A stretch of 64,000 bases of DNA from NCBI GenBank assembly GCA_965198915.1, contig CBDAQC010000006.1, positions 434,001-498,000 on the forward strand, given 5' to 3'. Made by a program: the position numbers and the translations under genes. Below, piece by piece: positions 16,537 to 25,253 of this stretch. The notes beneath the pieces were generated by a model. The model was not told the origin of the DNA, did no database searches, and saw only the letters and a program-made list of their open reading frames with translations. This stretch comes from BOG-908 sp965198915 (lineage in GTDB: Bacteria; Pseudomonadota; Alphaproteobacteria; Acetobacterales; Acetobacteraceae). Each line of letters opens with the position of its first letter. Positions within the stretch are counted from its first letter, which is position 1.

Positions 16537-18324
16537 ATGTACCGCGCCCCGGCCCTGATCACCCAGGCCACCCCCACGCTACCCGCACCGATCCGCGCCA
16601 GACGGCGCGCCCCCTGGCGCCTGCTTCGCCGGGCGCTGATCGCCGCCATCTGGCTGGCGCTGCTGGCCGCCGCCACCCTGCTGTGGTTTCTGCGGGACCT
16701 GCCGCAGCCGCAGGACGCGCTGGGCGCGGTCCGACGCCCCAGCCTGGTGCTGCAGGACCGTACCGGCGCCACCATCGCCACCTACGGGGACGTGGTGGGC
16801 GAGGCGCTGCGCCTGCCAGACCTGCCCCGCTTCCTGCCGGACGCCGCCGTCTCGGTGGAGGACCGCCGCTTCTGGACCCATGGCGGGCTGGACTGGTGGG
16901 GCATGGCGCGCGCGCTGGCAGTCGATCTGCGCGCCGGCCGCGTGGTGCAGGGCGGCTCCACCATCACCCAGCAGGTGGCGAAAACCCTGTTCCTGACCAA
17001 CGCCCGCACGTTCCGGCGCAAGGTGCAGGAGGTGGTTCTGACGCTCTGGCTGGAGCGCCATTTCAGCAAGACCGAGATACTCGAGATCTGGCTCAACCGC
17101 GTCTATCTCGGCTCCGGCGCCTGGGGGGTGGATGCCGCGGCGCACGTCTATTTCGGCGTATCGGCGCGGCGGCTGCTGCTCTGGCAGGCGGCGGTGATCG
17201 CCGGGCTGCCGCGCGCGCCGTCCCGCTTCAACCCGCATACGGACGCCCGTGCCGCCGCCGCCCGCGGGCGGGAGGTGCTGGACGCGATGGTGGCCAACGG
17301 TGTGCTCACCGCGGGCCAGGCAGGCGCCGCGGCCGCGCAGATGCAGTTCGCCCGCGCCCAGGGCGGCGGCTGGTTCGCCGACTGGGCGGCGACGCAGGCG
17401 CAGGTGCCGCCGGGCGCCGACGCCGTCCTGCGCGCCACGCTAGACAGCCGGCTGCAGTCGGCCGCCGAGACGCACCTGGCCGCCCTGCTGGACGGGCCCG
17501 GCCGGCCCGTCCACGCCACCCAGGGCGCAGTGGTGGTGCTGGACGCCGTGAGCGGGGCCGTGCGCGCGCTGGTCGGCGGCCGAGCTTACGGACCCGGCGC
17601 GTATGACCGCGCGACCCTGGCGCGCCGCCAGCCCGGCTCGGCCTTCAAGCCTTTCGTCTGGCTGGCCGCCCTGGAACACGGAAGCCGGCCGGACGACACG
17701 GTGCTGGACGCCCCGCTGCGCATAGGCGACTGGGCGCCGCAGGATTTCGAACCCGGCTGGCGCGGCCAGGTGACGCTGGAACAGGCTTTGGCGCTGAGCC
17801 TCAACACCGCCGCCGTCCGGCTGGAGCAGTCCGCCGGCGGCCCGCAGGCGGTGGCTGAACTGGCCCATCGTCTGGGCATCGCGGATCGCCTGCCGGAGGT
17901 GCCCGCTCTGGCGCTCGGCACAGGAGAGGTGGGGCTACTGGAGATGACCGCCGCCTACGCCACGTTCTTCAACGGCGGCAAGCGGGTGATCCCGTACGGT
18001 ATCGAGTGGGCCAGCATCGGCCAGGACCGCCAGGCCGTGTCGCCGCCCAGCCCCCGCGCGGTGGCCGATCCAGACCTGGCCGCGATGATGGTGCGCATGC
18101 TGGGCGCCGTCGTGCGTGACGGCACCGGGCGGGCGGCCGCCCTTCCCGGCCGCTTCGTGGCCGGCAAGACAGGCACCACGCAGGACAACAAGGATGCGTG
18201 GTTCATCGGCGCCGTGGGCGGCCGGGTGATCGGCGTGTGGATCGGCAATGATGACGGCAGCCCGATGCGCGGCGTGATGGGCGGCGAGCTGCCGGCCGTT
18301 CTGTTCCGGCAACTGGCCAGATAG
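16537..18324 (+). CDS. Class A penicillin-binding protein (bifunctional peptidoglycan synthase)
   Basis: A 595-residue protein: a short basic cytoplasmic end, a membrane anchor (about 33-52), and a GT51 glycosyltransferase domain with E108 in SVEDRRFWTHGG and QGGSTITQQVAKTLFL. A transpeptidase domain follows, with SAFK (nucleophile S368), SLN at NTAAV, and KTG (K544). It polymerises lipid II and cross-links peptides at the inner membrane. The architecture fits PBP1A-type enzymes, but it is shorter than E. coli PBP1a (no OB/ODD insert) and closer to PBP1C-sized proteins without their C-terminal domain. The ATG at 16537 directly follows a family A unit. Confidence 0.94.
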   Translation: MYRAPALITQATPTLPAPIRARRRAPWRLLRRALIAAIWLALLAAATLLWFLRDLPQPQDALGAVRRPSLVLQDRTGATIATYGDVVGEALRLPDLPRFLPDAAVSVEDRRFWTHGGLDWWGMARALAVDLRAGRVVQGGSTITQQVAKTLFLTNARTFRRKVQEVVLTLWLERHFSKTEILEIWLNRVYLGSGAWGVDAAAHVYFGVSARRLLLWQAAVIAGLPRAPSRFNPHTDARAAAARGREVLDAMVANGVLTAGQAGAAAAQMQFARAQGGGWFADWAATQAQVPPGADAVLRATLDSRLQSAAETHLAALLDGPGRPVHATQGAVVVLDAVSGAVRALVGGRAYGPGAYDRATLARRQPGSAFKPFVWLAALEHGSRPDDTVLDAPLRIGDWAPQDFEPGWRGQVTLEQALALSLNTAAVRLEQSAGGPQAVAELAHRLGIADRLPEVPALALGTGEVGLLEMTAAYATFFNGGKRVIPYGIEWASIGQDRQAVSPPSPRAVADPDLAAMMVRMLGAVVRDGTGRAAALPGRFVAGKTGTTQDNKDAWFIGAVGGRVIGVWIGNDDGSPMRGVMGGELPAVLFRQLAR

Positions 18325-18433
18325 GCTTCGCAACCCGGCCGCCGGTTTTTCTGCGGATAGACGTCATTACTTGGCCGGGCGGGGGTCACCGGCACGGCAG
18401 ATACGTGTAGTGTTCGCCGCAACGGGGTACCGC

Positions 18434-19024
18434 ATGTCCAAGCTCCTCTATTTTCTCGCCACCCTCACCGATTCGGGGCTTTCCGTATTCGGTCTGCGCG
18501 GTGCCTATGAACAACCGTCCTACCGGGTGGTGCAGCCGATCGGCCCAAATATCGAGATACGGGCCTACGCGCCGCGGGTGGCGGTGGCGACGGCCGTGGT
18601 GGCCGGCGACCCGGGCCAGGCGTTCGGCCGGCTGTTCCGCTACATTACCGGTGCAAATGCCGGCGCCCATCTTGTGGCGATGACGGTGCCCGTGGAGCAG
18701 GCCGCCCAGGCCGCCCCGCCGCCTGCACGGATGGACACGCCGGTGATGCGCTTCTTCCTGCCGCGGGAGGTGGTGCGGGCGGGGCCGCCCTATCCCACTG
18801 AACACGGCGTCTGGCTGGCCACGCTGCCGGCCGAGACCCTGGCGGTGATCAGGTACTCCGGAACCGCAACGGAGGCGACGCGCGCCGAGGCGGCGTCCAA
18901 GCTGCAGGCCGCGATCGGCGCGTCCGGCCACGTTGCGCAGGGCGCGGCACGCTACTTCTCCTATGACCCGCCTTTCGCCATTCCGCTGCTGCGGCGCAAC
19001 GAGGTGGCGGTGGCGGTGAAATAA
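18434..19024 (+). CDS. SOUL heme-binding family protein
   Basis: A 196-residue protein with the SOUL core: EQPSYRVVQPIGPNIEIRAYAPRVAVAT, then FGRLFRYITGANAG, MTVPV, MRFFLP, and FSYDPPFAIPLLRRNEVAVAV at the C-terminus, as in SOUL/HEBP proteins. The family binds tetrapyrroles in animals; the bacterial role is unknown. The start is the ATG at 18434. The N-terminal MSKLLYFLATLTDSGLSVFG could be a weak membrane or export segment. Confidence 0.93.
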   Translation: MSKLLYFLATLTDSGLSVFGLRGAYEQPSYRVVQPIGPNIEIRAYAPRVAVATAVVAGDPGQAFGRLFRYITGANAGAHLVAMTVPVEQAAQAAPPPARMDTPVMRFFLPREVVRAGPPYPTEHGVWLATLPAETLAVIRYSGTATEATRAEAASKLQAAIGASGHVAQGAARYFSYDPPFAIPLLRRNEVAVAVK

Positions 19025-19069
19025 AGCCGAAATCCTCAGGCGTTTTCCGGATTGCAAGCTTGCCTTGCG

Positions 19070-20221
19070 CTATTGCGCTGCGCGAGGTTCCTGTGAGGCC
19101 AGCGCGGTGTTGTCGGCATAGGGCGTCCTGCCCAAGTGTCGGCGCTTGAGGCGCAACGCGGGCCGCTCCACAAAATGCCAGGAGAGCCAGGCACAGGCCA
19201 GGCAGATCGGGGTGGTTACCAGGAAGACGCCTTCGGGGCCCAGTCCCTTCGGCCCCAGCGAGATCACCGTGTTTATGACCGGATAGCCGAACAGATAGAC
19301 GCCGTAGGACAGGTCACCCACGCTGCGTTTCAGCCTGGTGCCGGCGCCTGTCGCTACCCCGATCGAGAGGACGAGGTATGGCAGGCACAGCTTCAAGATT
19401 ATCGGAGCGGCAAAGCTGTCACGGGCGGCGAACAGGATCAGCACGCATAGCGCGGCTCCGCCCGGACGCAGGGTGATGCGGCCCCGATACGTCCAGGCCA
19501 CCACCCCGGCCAGGAAATAGCAGGTGTATTGCGCCAGCGCATCGGTGCTGACGGTGCGGAACACGAAGCTGCCGGGATGATTATCGTCCAGTCCGTACGC
19601 GTGCGCTATCGGTCCGGCAGCCAAGCTGGCGGCAAAGGCCAGCAACACCAGCCAGCGCCTCCCGCCCGCCGCGCAAAGCAGCAAAATGGGCAGCAGAAGG
19701 TAGAACAGGCTCTCTACCGGCAACGTCCATAGCGAGCCGTTCAGATACGGATAGGGAAGTTTCGAGAACACGTTGGGGACGAAAGGATCTTCGCCGAAGA
19801 CCAAAACGTTGCTCAGATGTCCGAGTGCGTAATGGTGGAAGTAGTAGCTGCGCGCGCCTTCGAAAAATATCGGTGCAATGATGAAAGTCTCGAAGACCGT
19901 GACCAGGGCCAGCCCCGGAATTATGCGCAGCACACGCGCGGCAAGATAAGCCGGCAGGTCCTGTGTTTCCACCGACCGCGCGATCAGGAAGCCGCTGATG
20001 ACGAAAAACACGTCGACCGCGAGCGTGCCGCCGTAGCCGTACTGCAGATACGTGCTGACCGGCTCCCAAGTGGCGGCCGTTAGCGAGTATGTGTGGCTGA
20101 GCACCACCACGAGTGCCGCCGCCAGACGTACCGCGTCGAAGTTGTTGCGCCCGGGATCGAACGCCGCCGCCAGTGTTCGCCCGGCCTGCGAGGGCAGCCG
20201 ATGCGGCAATACGTCCACCAA
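19070..20221 (-). CDS. Acyltransferase 3 (OatA/NodX-like) family membrane protein
   Basis: A 383-residue membrane protein of the acyltransferase_3 family: FDAVRLAAALVVVLSH (conserved Arg then His in the first helix), VDVFFVISGFLIARS (FFxxSGF signature), and LGHLSNVLVFGEDPFVPN with LWTLPVESLFYLLLP. Such proteins O-acylate surface polysaccharides, peptidoglycan or lipids. The start is TTG 20221 or GTG 20218. It is divergent from the GT-C-like protein, so the two may act on the same surface glycan; that link is inference. Confidence 0.92.
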   Translation of the reverse strand: MVDVLPHRLPSQAGRTLAAAFDPGRNNFDAVRLAAALVVVLSHTYSLTAATWEPVSTYLQYGYGGTLAVDVFFVISGFLIARSVETQDLPAYLAARVLRIIPGLALVTVFETFIIAPIFFEGARSYYFHHYALGHLSNVLVFGEDPFVPNVFSKLPYPYLNGSLWTLPVESLFYLLLPILLLCAAGGRRWLVLLAFAASLAAGPIAHAYGLDDNHPGSFVFRTVSTDALAQYTCYFLAGVVAWTYRGRITLRPGGAALCVLILFAARDSFAAPIILKLCLPYLVLSIGVATGAGTRLKRSVGDLSYGVYLFGYPVINTVISLGPKGLGPEGVFLVTTPICLACAWLSWHFVERPALRLKRRHLGRTPYADNTALASQEPRAAQ

Positions 20222-20306
20222 ACCAGCTTCTCCAGCGCTCCGCGGTTCGTTGACTTACCAGCAAACGCGAGCCTATTGCACCCGGCCCCGAAAGTTACAC
20301 CGACCG

Positions 20307-21932
20307 TTGCTTGCAGCCCGCCCACAGACGACAGGCCTGCTTCCTGCTTTCCGTCAGGTTCGCGCCTGGCATACGGGGTGGCTGCAATCCTTCTACCTGG
20401 TTTTCCTGAGCGCATTGCTTGCTGCGCGCTATTTCCGCGTCCATGCCCGCCACCCTCTGGCCCCGAACAATCCGGCGCCCGCCCATGCCTGGTTCGGCTG
20501 GGCCGACCAAGGCGAATACTACAAGGCGGCCCACGCCTGGGCGGCCGGCAACCTGGACGGCGCACTGCACCATTACCCGGCGGGCTACGCCCTGCTCGGC
20601 GCGCTGTTCGTGCCCCTCTTCCCTGACCAGCCCTTCTTCATCGTCGATGTGTTCTGCTGGGCCTGTTCGCTATGGCTGTTCGCAGCCCTCGCCGCGGCAC
20701 TATGGCCGGAAGCCGCCGGCATGCGCGCCGCGGGCGGCACGGTGTTCTTCCTGGTCACCGTCATGGACCGCAGCGCCTTCTACACCTGGGAGACCCCCTG
20801 GACCAGCACGCCCGCCGCCACGCTGACCTTTGCGTGCCTGCTTGCAGCGTTGCGCTACAGCCAGGTCCCGCGCCTTCGCCATGCCGCCGCCGCCGCGTTC
20901 TTCTGCGGGTCGATCATCCTGTTCCGCCCGACGGACTGGGCGTTTGCCGCGAGCATCGTGGGCCTGTTCCTGCTTGCCGTGACGTGGCGCCATCCCGCTC
21001 GGCGTCCCCTGCTTCGCCTGGTCCCTGTCGCGGGCATCGCCTTCCTGGCCGGTCCGCTCCTATTGGGCATCACGCATCTCGCCACCCATGGCATGACGGC
21101 GGGCGCCTACATCCAGTTCTCCCGCCTGGTGGGTTTCGAGTGGCGCCTGCTGCCGCTGCGCTGGGTGACCGTGCTGCTCAACCCGCGGCCGCTATTCCCG
21201 AAAGGCGCCGGGCTGGCGCAGGTCTACTGGTGGATACTGCCTGGAATGGCCGGCATCGCGGCCTGCCTGATCGCCGAGCCGAAACGCCGCGCCCGACATG
21301 CTCTGGTGGGCGGCGGGGCGACCGCCTTCGTCTGTGTCTATCTGTGCTACCGTGACCTGCACCCGACCGGCCTGTTCTACTTCGCGAACCAGCATTACTT
21401 CAAGTGGACCATCCCGGTGTTCGCCTTGTACGCCCTGGCGCTGCTGCAGTTGATCGCCTGGCGGCGCGAATATCTGGCCGGCGCCGCGGGCCTCGCGGCG
21501 GTGGTCTTTGCCGGAAGCTGGCGGCCCGTCCTGGCCGTGAACCCGCGCCCGTCTGCGGTGACGATCCTGCCGGACGGCCAAGGCCTGTATCTGCCGCATG
21601 GCCTGGGGCCGCTCGATGCCGCCTTTCTCGTCCGGTCGGGTGAAGATTTCAACGGCCTCTATCTCGGCCAGCACACGCTGGATGCGGGCGGCAGCCGCCT
21701 CATCGCCAATGCTGCCTTCAAGGTGTTCCCGATCCCGTTCGGCTTCATGTTGGTGGCCTTGCGCCAGATGCCTGAACAGCCCGCCACGCTGCATCTGCAG
21801 ACCAGCGCGACCCTGGATCGCGCGCACCCTATCCTGCAGGCGCGGCAACGCATCGTGTTCGGGCTGCCGTGTTTCGTTCTGCCTTCCCGAGCGGCGTGCG
21901 CGTATCGCATGGTTTTGCAGAGCGGCCCGTGA
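20307..21932 (+). CDS. Polytopic membrane protein, GT-C-like glycosyltransferase candidate
   Basis: About 541 residues with ten or so hydrophobic segments. After the first helix there is a polar loop WADQGEYYKAAHAWAAGNLD then HHYPAGYALLGA; an acidic/Gln pair in this loop is typical of GT39/GT83-like enzymes that take sugars from polyprenyl carriers. A soluble tail contains SGEDFNGLYLGQHTLD. The start is not certain: TTG 20307 is given, TTG 20250 is possible, and no ATG fits. The design resembles the protein at 65-1852. The neighbouring acyltransferase supports a role in envelope glycans. Confidence 0.72.
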   Translation: MLAARPQTTGLLPAFRQVRAWHTGWLQSFYLVFLSALLAARYFRVHARHPLAPNNPAPAHAWFGWADQGEYYKAAHAWAAGNLDGALHHYPAGYALLGALFVPLFPDQPFFIVDVFCWACSLWLFAALAAALWPEAAGMRAAGGTVFFLVTVMDRSAFYTWETPWTSTPAATLTFACLLAALRYSQVPRLRHAAAAAFFCGSIILFRPTDWAFAASIVGLFLLAVTWRHPARRPLLRLVPVAGIAFLAGPLLLGITHLATHGMTAGAYIQFSRLVGFEWRLLPLRWVTVLLNPRPLFPKGAGLAQVYWWILPGMAGIAACLIAEPKRRARHALVGGGATAFVCVYLCYRDLHPTGLFYFANQHYFKWTIPVFALYALALLQLIAWRREYLAGAAGLAAVVFAGSWRPVLAVNPRPSAVTILPDGQGLYLPHGLGPLDAAFLVRSGEDFNGLYLGQHTLDAGGSRLIANAAFKVFPIPFGFMLVALRQMPEQPATLHLQTSATLDRAHPILQARQRIVFGLPCFVLPSRAACAYRMVLQSGP

Positions 21933-22025
21933 GTGCGGGGGGCAAGCACGCTTGTATCTGCACCCCCTTTGTCCTTCCCAAGGTGCCACAGGGTGGCAGC
22001 GCCGAGAGGGCGGATCTTGTCTGCG

Positions 22026-23399
22026 TCACGCACGCGCATCCCTCGCGCTGAGCTGCGCGAAGCGCGCCGTCAGGCATACCGCCACCACGGCCAGTCCGGC
22101 GCACAGCCCCCACCACAGCCCGATCGCGCCCAGATGAAAGCGGAACGCCAGCACCCAGCCTGCCCAGAAGCCGATCCCCCAATATCCGAACGTCGCCAGA
22201 ACCATCGGCACGCGCACGTCCTGCAGGCCGCGCAACGCGCCGCCGGCCACCACCTGCGTGCCGTCGAACAGTTGGAACACGCCGGCCACGCGCAGCAGAC
22301 TCGCACCCAGCGCCACGGCCCCCGCGGTTGCCGCATCGGGCACGATATACAGGCCGACAATCAGGCGCGGCACCAGGCTCAGAGTCAGCGCGCTGGCGGC
22401 CATGAAGGCGGCGCCGAGCAGGATAGCCGTGAAGCCGGCCCGGCGCGCAGCCCCCGGCTGGCCGGCGCCGCAGGCTGTGGCCACCCGCACGTTCGCCGCC
22501 TGGCTGATCGCCAACGGCACCATGAACGTCACGCTGGCTACGCTGAGCGCGATCATGTGGGCCGCCAGCACGACCGGGCCCAGGGACGCGGCCAGCATGC
22601 CGGTCGCCAGGAACAGCCCCGCCTCCACCGCCACGGTTGCCGCCACCGGCAGCCCGATCGCCAGCAGGGCCCGCAGCACGCCCAGCCGCGGCCAGGACAG
22701 GCGCACGAAACCGCGGAACCGCCTGCCATGCAGGACGGTCAGCATCGCCGCCGCCACCACGCTCAATGTGATGACAATGGCGGCCGCGGAGCCGGCCACG
22801 CCGTGGCCCGCCAGGCCTAGCCCGCCGCCAATCAGCAGGCGGGTCAGCCCGGCATGCAGGACCACGCCGGCCGGCAGCACCCAAAGCAGCACACGCTGCA
22901 ACCCGATCGCGGGCAGAAACTGGCGCATCATCCCCACCCCCACCACGCCGGCCGGCACCGCCCAGCGCAGGACGTGCAGATAGGCCGCCACGTCCTGTGC
23001 CAGCGCCTGGCCCTGCCCGGCCGCGCGCCAAAGCGCGGCAGGCGCGCTCATCACCGCGAACAGCGGCGCCGCCATCAGTATGGCGAGCAGGACGCCGGAC
23101 CAGTACAGCCCGGCCACGTCCTGGGGCTGCCCCGCGCCCAGCCGGTTGGCCGCGAGCACGCCGACGCCGGTCAGCACGCCTTGCAGGACCAGCAGCCCGG
23201 TGATGAACACGTTGGTGGCGAACGCGCCTGCCGCCAGCGCCCGGTCACCCAGGCTGCCGAGCATGATCGTGGTGATCAGGCCCATGGCGATTTCGGACAG
23301 CAGGGCCGCGGCGATGGGAGCGGAAAGGGCCAGGGTCTGGCGGACATGCCGGCCGTAGCTGCCGGCTGGGGGTTCCGACGTTAGGAAAGCGGCCTGCAT
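22026..23399 (-). CDS. MATE family efflux transporter
   Basis: A 457-residue, twelve-helix exporter. LALSAPIAAALLSEIAMGLITTIMLGSLGDRALAAGAFATN is a classic MATE N-terminus (NorM group), and the second half begins IGLPVAATVAVEAGLFLATGML with the AAHMIALSVAS signature. It exports cationic drugs or metabolites with Na+ or H+. The start is the ATG at 23399. It is not close in sequence to the MATE gene at 6266-7618. Confidence 0.95.
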   Translation of the reverse strand: MQAAFLTSEPPAGSYGRHVRQTLALSAPIAAALLSEIAMGLITTIMLGSLGDRALAAGAFATNVFITGLLVLQGVLTGVGVLAANRLGAGQPQDVAGLYWSGVLLAILMAAPLFAVMSAPAALWRAAGQGQALAQDVAAYLHVLRWAVPAGVVGVGMMRQFLPAIGLQRVLLWVLPAGVVLHAGLTRLLIGGGLGLAGHGVAGSAAAIVITLSVVAAAMLTVLHGRRFRGFVRLSWPRLGVLRALLAIGLPVAATVAVEAGLFLATGMLAASLGPVVLAAHMIALSVASVTFMVPLAISQAANVRVATACGAGQPGAARRAGFTAILLGAAFMAASALTLSLVPRLIVGLYIVPDAATAGAVALGASLLRVAGVFQLFDGTQVVAGGALRGLQDVRVPMVLATFGYWGIGFWAGWVLAFRFHLGAIGLWWGLCAGLAVVAVCLTARFAQLSARDARA

Positions 23400-23420
23400 C
23401 CGGGGCTTGTGTCAGGCGGA

Positions 23421-23527
23421 GGGAAGTAAGGCCAGGGGCTCTGCCCCTGGATCCCGCCAAGGACAGTCGTCCTTGGAACTCTTATACGCATCCCGCGCCA
23501 GCGGGGTTGGGGAGAGCCCCGTTCGTT
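23421..23527. repeat. Family B repeat between MATE and C13 peptidase genes
   Basis: Contains GGCCAGGGGCTCTGCCCCTGG (dyad), CCAAGGACAGTCGTCCTTGG (dyad) and GCGGGGTTGGGGAGAGCCCC. It lies between two minus-strand genes, immediately after the stop of the downstream one. Confidence 0.75.
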
Positions 23528-24331
23528 CTATTTGGCGTTCGGCAGCGCCAACCTTGCCACCCGCGCGCCGAACCAGGCCTGCGGCTCGGAGGCGCGCACC
23601 TGTTCGATCAGCTCCTCGTTACGGACGCAGCCTTTCACGATGTCGAACACCTGCTGCCACGCGGCACCGGGCCGCCACGCCTTCAGCAGGCACGCATCGT
23701 ACACAGTGTAGGTGCGCCCAGCGCCGCAGCCGAAAGAGCTGCGATCCGGCCTGGCAGCGGACAGCACCACCCGGTTCTGCCGCGCCATCGGCTTCTGGGT
23801 GAAGCTTCCCGAATAGCAGGCGGAAATCACCACTGCCGTGGGCGCCGTGCCGCACCCACGCGTCAGCGCCGCGTCCAGCGCAAGCGGGGTCAGGAACGTG
23901 TCGCCATCCGCCAAATACAGCCCGGCATGCTTGCCGCCATGCGACGTGGCGAACACCAGGCATCCCTGCCCCGGCGCAGGATGCATCGCGGCCACGGCGG
24001 CCAGCACGTGGTCCAGCGTCGCCGCGTCCGGGCCCGTGGCCGCGGCGCTCAGCCGCACGATGTCCCGTCCGCCGGCGCCGCTGGCCGCCAGGTCCGCCTG
24101 CACGCCCTGCACCGCGTTGTCGAACACCGGCAGGCTGTCGTCGCCGGCGATCAGCACGACCTTGTCCGGTGCGGCCGCATGCGCCACCGCCCCGCCGAAC
24201 GCCGCCAGCACGACAGACGCGCAACACAGGCGGCGAAACCGCGACGGGCGAACACCGGGCCGGATGTCGCCAGGCGACCCGGCCTGGCGAGGCGGCGCAT
24301 CCACAGGGGCAGGGAGCGAGATGGTTTTCAT
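23528..24331 (-). CDS. Secreted caspase-like (peptidase C13 family) protein
   Basis: A 267-residue protein with a basic N-terminus and hydrophobic signal segment (about 33-53, cleavage near AHAAA). A caspase/legumain-type core follows, with His in ATSHGGKHAGLY (H131) and Cys in VVISACYSGSF (C172), preceded by IAGDDSLPVFDNAV. This is the peptidase C13 arrangement, in which the SHGG His and ACYSG Cys form the dyad. It acts outside the cytoplasm if the signal is functional. The substrate is unknown and no partner gene is clear nearby. Confidence 0.85.
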   Translation of the reverse strand: MKTISLPAPVDAPPRQAGSPGDIRPGVRPSRFRRLCCASVVLAAFGGAVAHAAAPDKVVLIAGDDSLPVFDNAVQGVQADLAASGAGGRDIVRLSAAATGPDAATLDHVLAAVAAMHPAPGQGCLVFATSHGGKHAGLYLADGDTFLTPLALDAALTRGCGTAPTAVVISACYSGSFTQKPMARQNRVVLSAARPDRSSFGCGAGRTYTVYDACLLKAWRPGAAWQQVFDIVKGCVRNEELIEQVRASEPQAWFGARVARLALPNAK

Positions 24332-24476
24332 GGAGCCTAGATAGAAGCGGGCGCGCTGGTTGCAGCCCCGCGGCAGGCCGCCAACACACGCGGCACCGCG
24401 TGCGCGGCGCCTGGCACGCGCGCAGCCGTGAGGCCGGAAGCCGGAGCGCCGGCGCGGGACCGGCCGCGACCACCCT

Positions 24477-24692
24477 GTGGACTTCCGGGAGACGACCGGA
24501 TCGGGCGGCTATCACTTTGCCCGGATCAGCTTCGACGGCCGCGGCGGCTTCACCAGCGTCAGCCAGGTGATGAGCGATCTGCAGGCGACCGGAAACGGCG
24601 GCTACAGCCTGACGCTTCCGGACGGCTCCGGGACGATCACGTTCCTGCACACGCCGAACCTGAACGCCGGCAACTTCAAGGTGCCGGGCTGA
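24477..24692 (+). pseudogene. C-terminal remnant of a calcium-binding (RTX/VCBS-like) repeat protein
   Basis: A 71-residue open stretch reading ISFDGRGGFTSVSQVMSDLQ, then DGSGTITFLHTPNLNAGNF. This pattern (VMSDL..., a polar loop, an ITF strand, NAGNF) is typical of the tail of RTX-type secreted proteins. No upstream gene body, signal or nonapeptide GGxGxD repeats are present, so this is probably a fragment of a lost gene. Confidence is modest because the stretch is short. Confidence 0.4.
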
Positions 24693-24720
24693 CCAGTGCC
24701 GCGCGGCGCCACTTCGCCGC

Positions 24721-25138
24721 TCAGGACAGGCGAGGATCGTAGGTGCCGAAATCCCACAGGTTACCTTCCGGGTCGCGCGCGCTGTAGGAGCGGCCCGGGT
24801 AGCCTTCGTTGTCATGCGGGCCGGTCACGATGTCCGCGCCGGCGGCTTGCGCTGCGGCATGATGCGCGTCCGCGTTGTCCACCACCGCGTACACGCATGC
24901 GGTGATACCGCCTGCCTGCGTCGGCGTCCTCCATCCGTAGCGTTCGCTGACCCCGCCGGGCGCGGCCGTTCCGAGCATGACGAGCGCGCCACCGCTTCAG
25001 CTCGGCATGGTGGATGATCGACGGGTCGGCATCGTCGGCCACGACCGTCTGCCGTTCGAAGCCGAACGCGTTGCACAGAAAGTCGATCGCGGCGGGAGCG
25101 TTTTCGTAGCGCAGGCAGGGAATGAGCATGTGAGGCAC
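24721..25138 (-). pseudogene. VOC (glyoxalase/bleomycin resistance) family gene, frameshifted
   Basis: The first part in one frame reads MLIPCLRYENAPAAIDFLCN then AFGFERQTVVADDADPSI and HHAELKR, a normal VOC N-terminus. The continuation ALVMLGTAAPGGVSERYGW and GITACVYAVVDNADAHHAAA, then YPGRSYSARDPEGNLWDF, lies in the next frame. The switch point is near 24985-24995, where one extra base (or two missing) breaks the frame. It is either a pseudogene or a sequencing error. Intact VOC proteins of this group often take part in antibiotic or glyoxal metabolism. The start is the ATG at 25129 or GTG 25138. Confidence 0.75.
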
Positions 25139-25212
25139 TCCTGAACCGCGGCGCCGGGCGCGTCCGCAACGCCGCTCGTGTCAGACCAGCAAACAGCCGC
25201 AAATGCGCAGGG

Positions 25213-25253
25213 CCAGAAGTTTTCTCCGTCTTTTTCGAAAAAGAAAGCCTTGC
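25213..25253. repeat. Family A hairpin repeat, divergent copy, at the hemB stop
   Basis: GCCAGAAGTTTTCTCCG then TCTTTTTCGAAAAAGA (perfect 16-bp palindrome) then AAGCCTTGCTTA. It directly abuts the hemB stop codon (TAA at 25254-25256). Confidence 0.75.
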
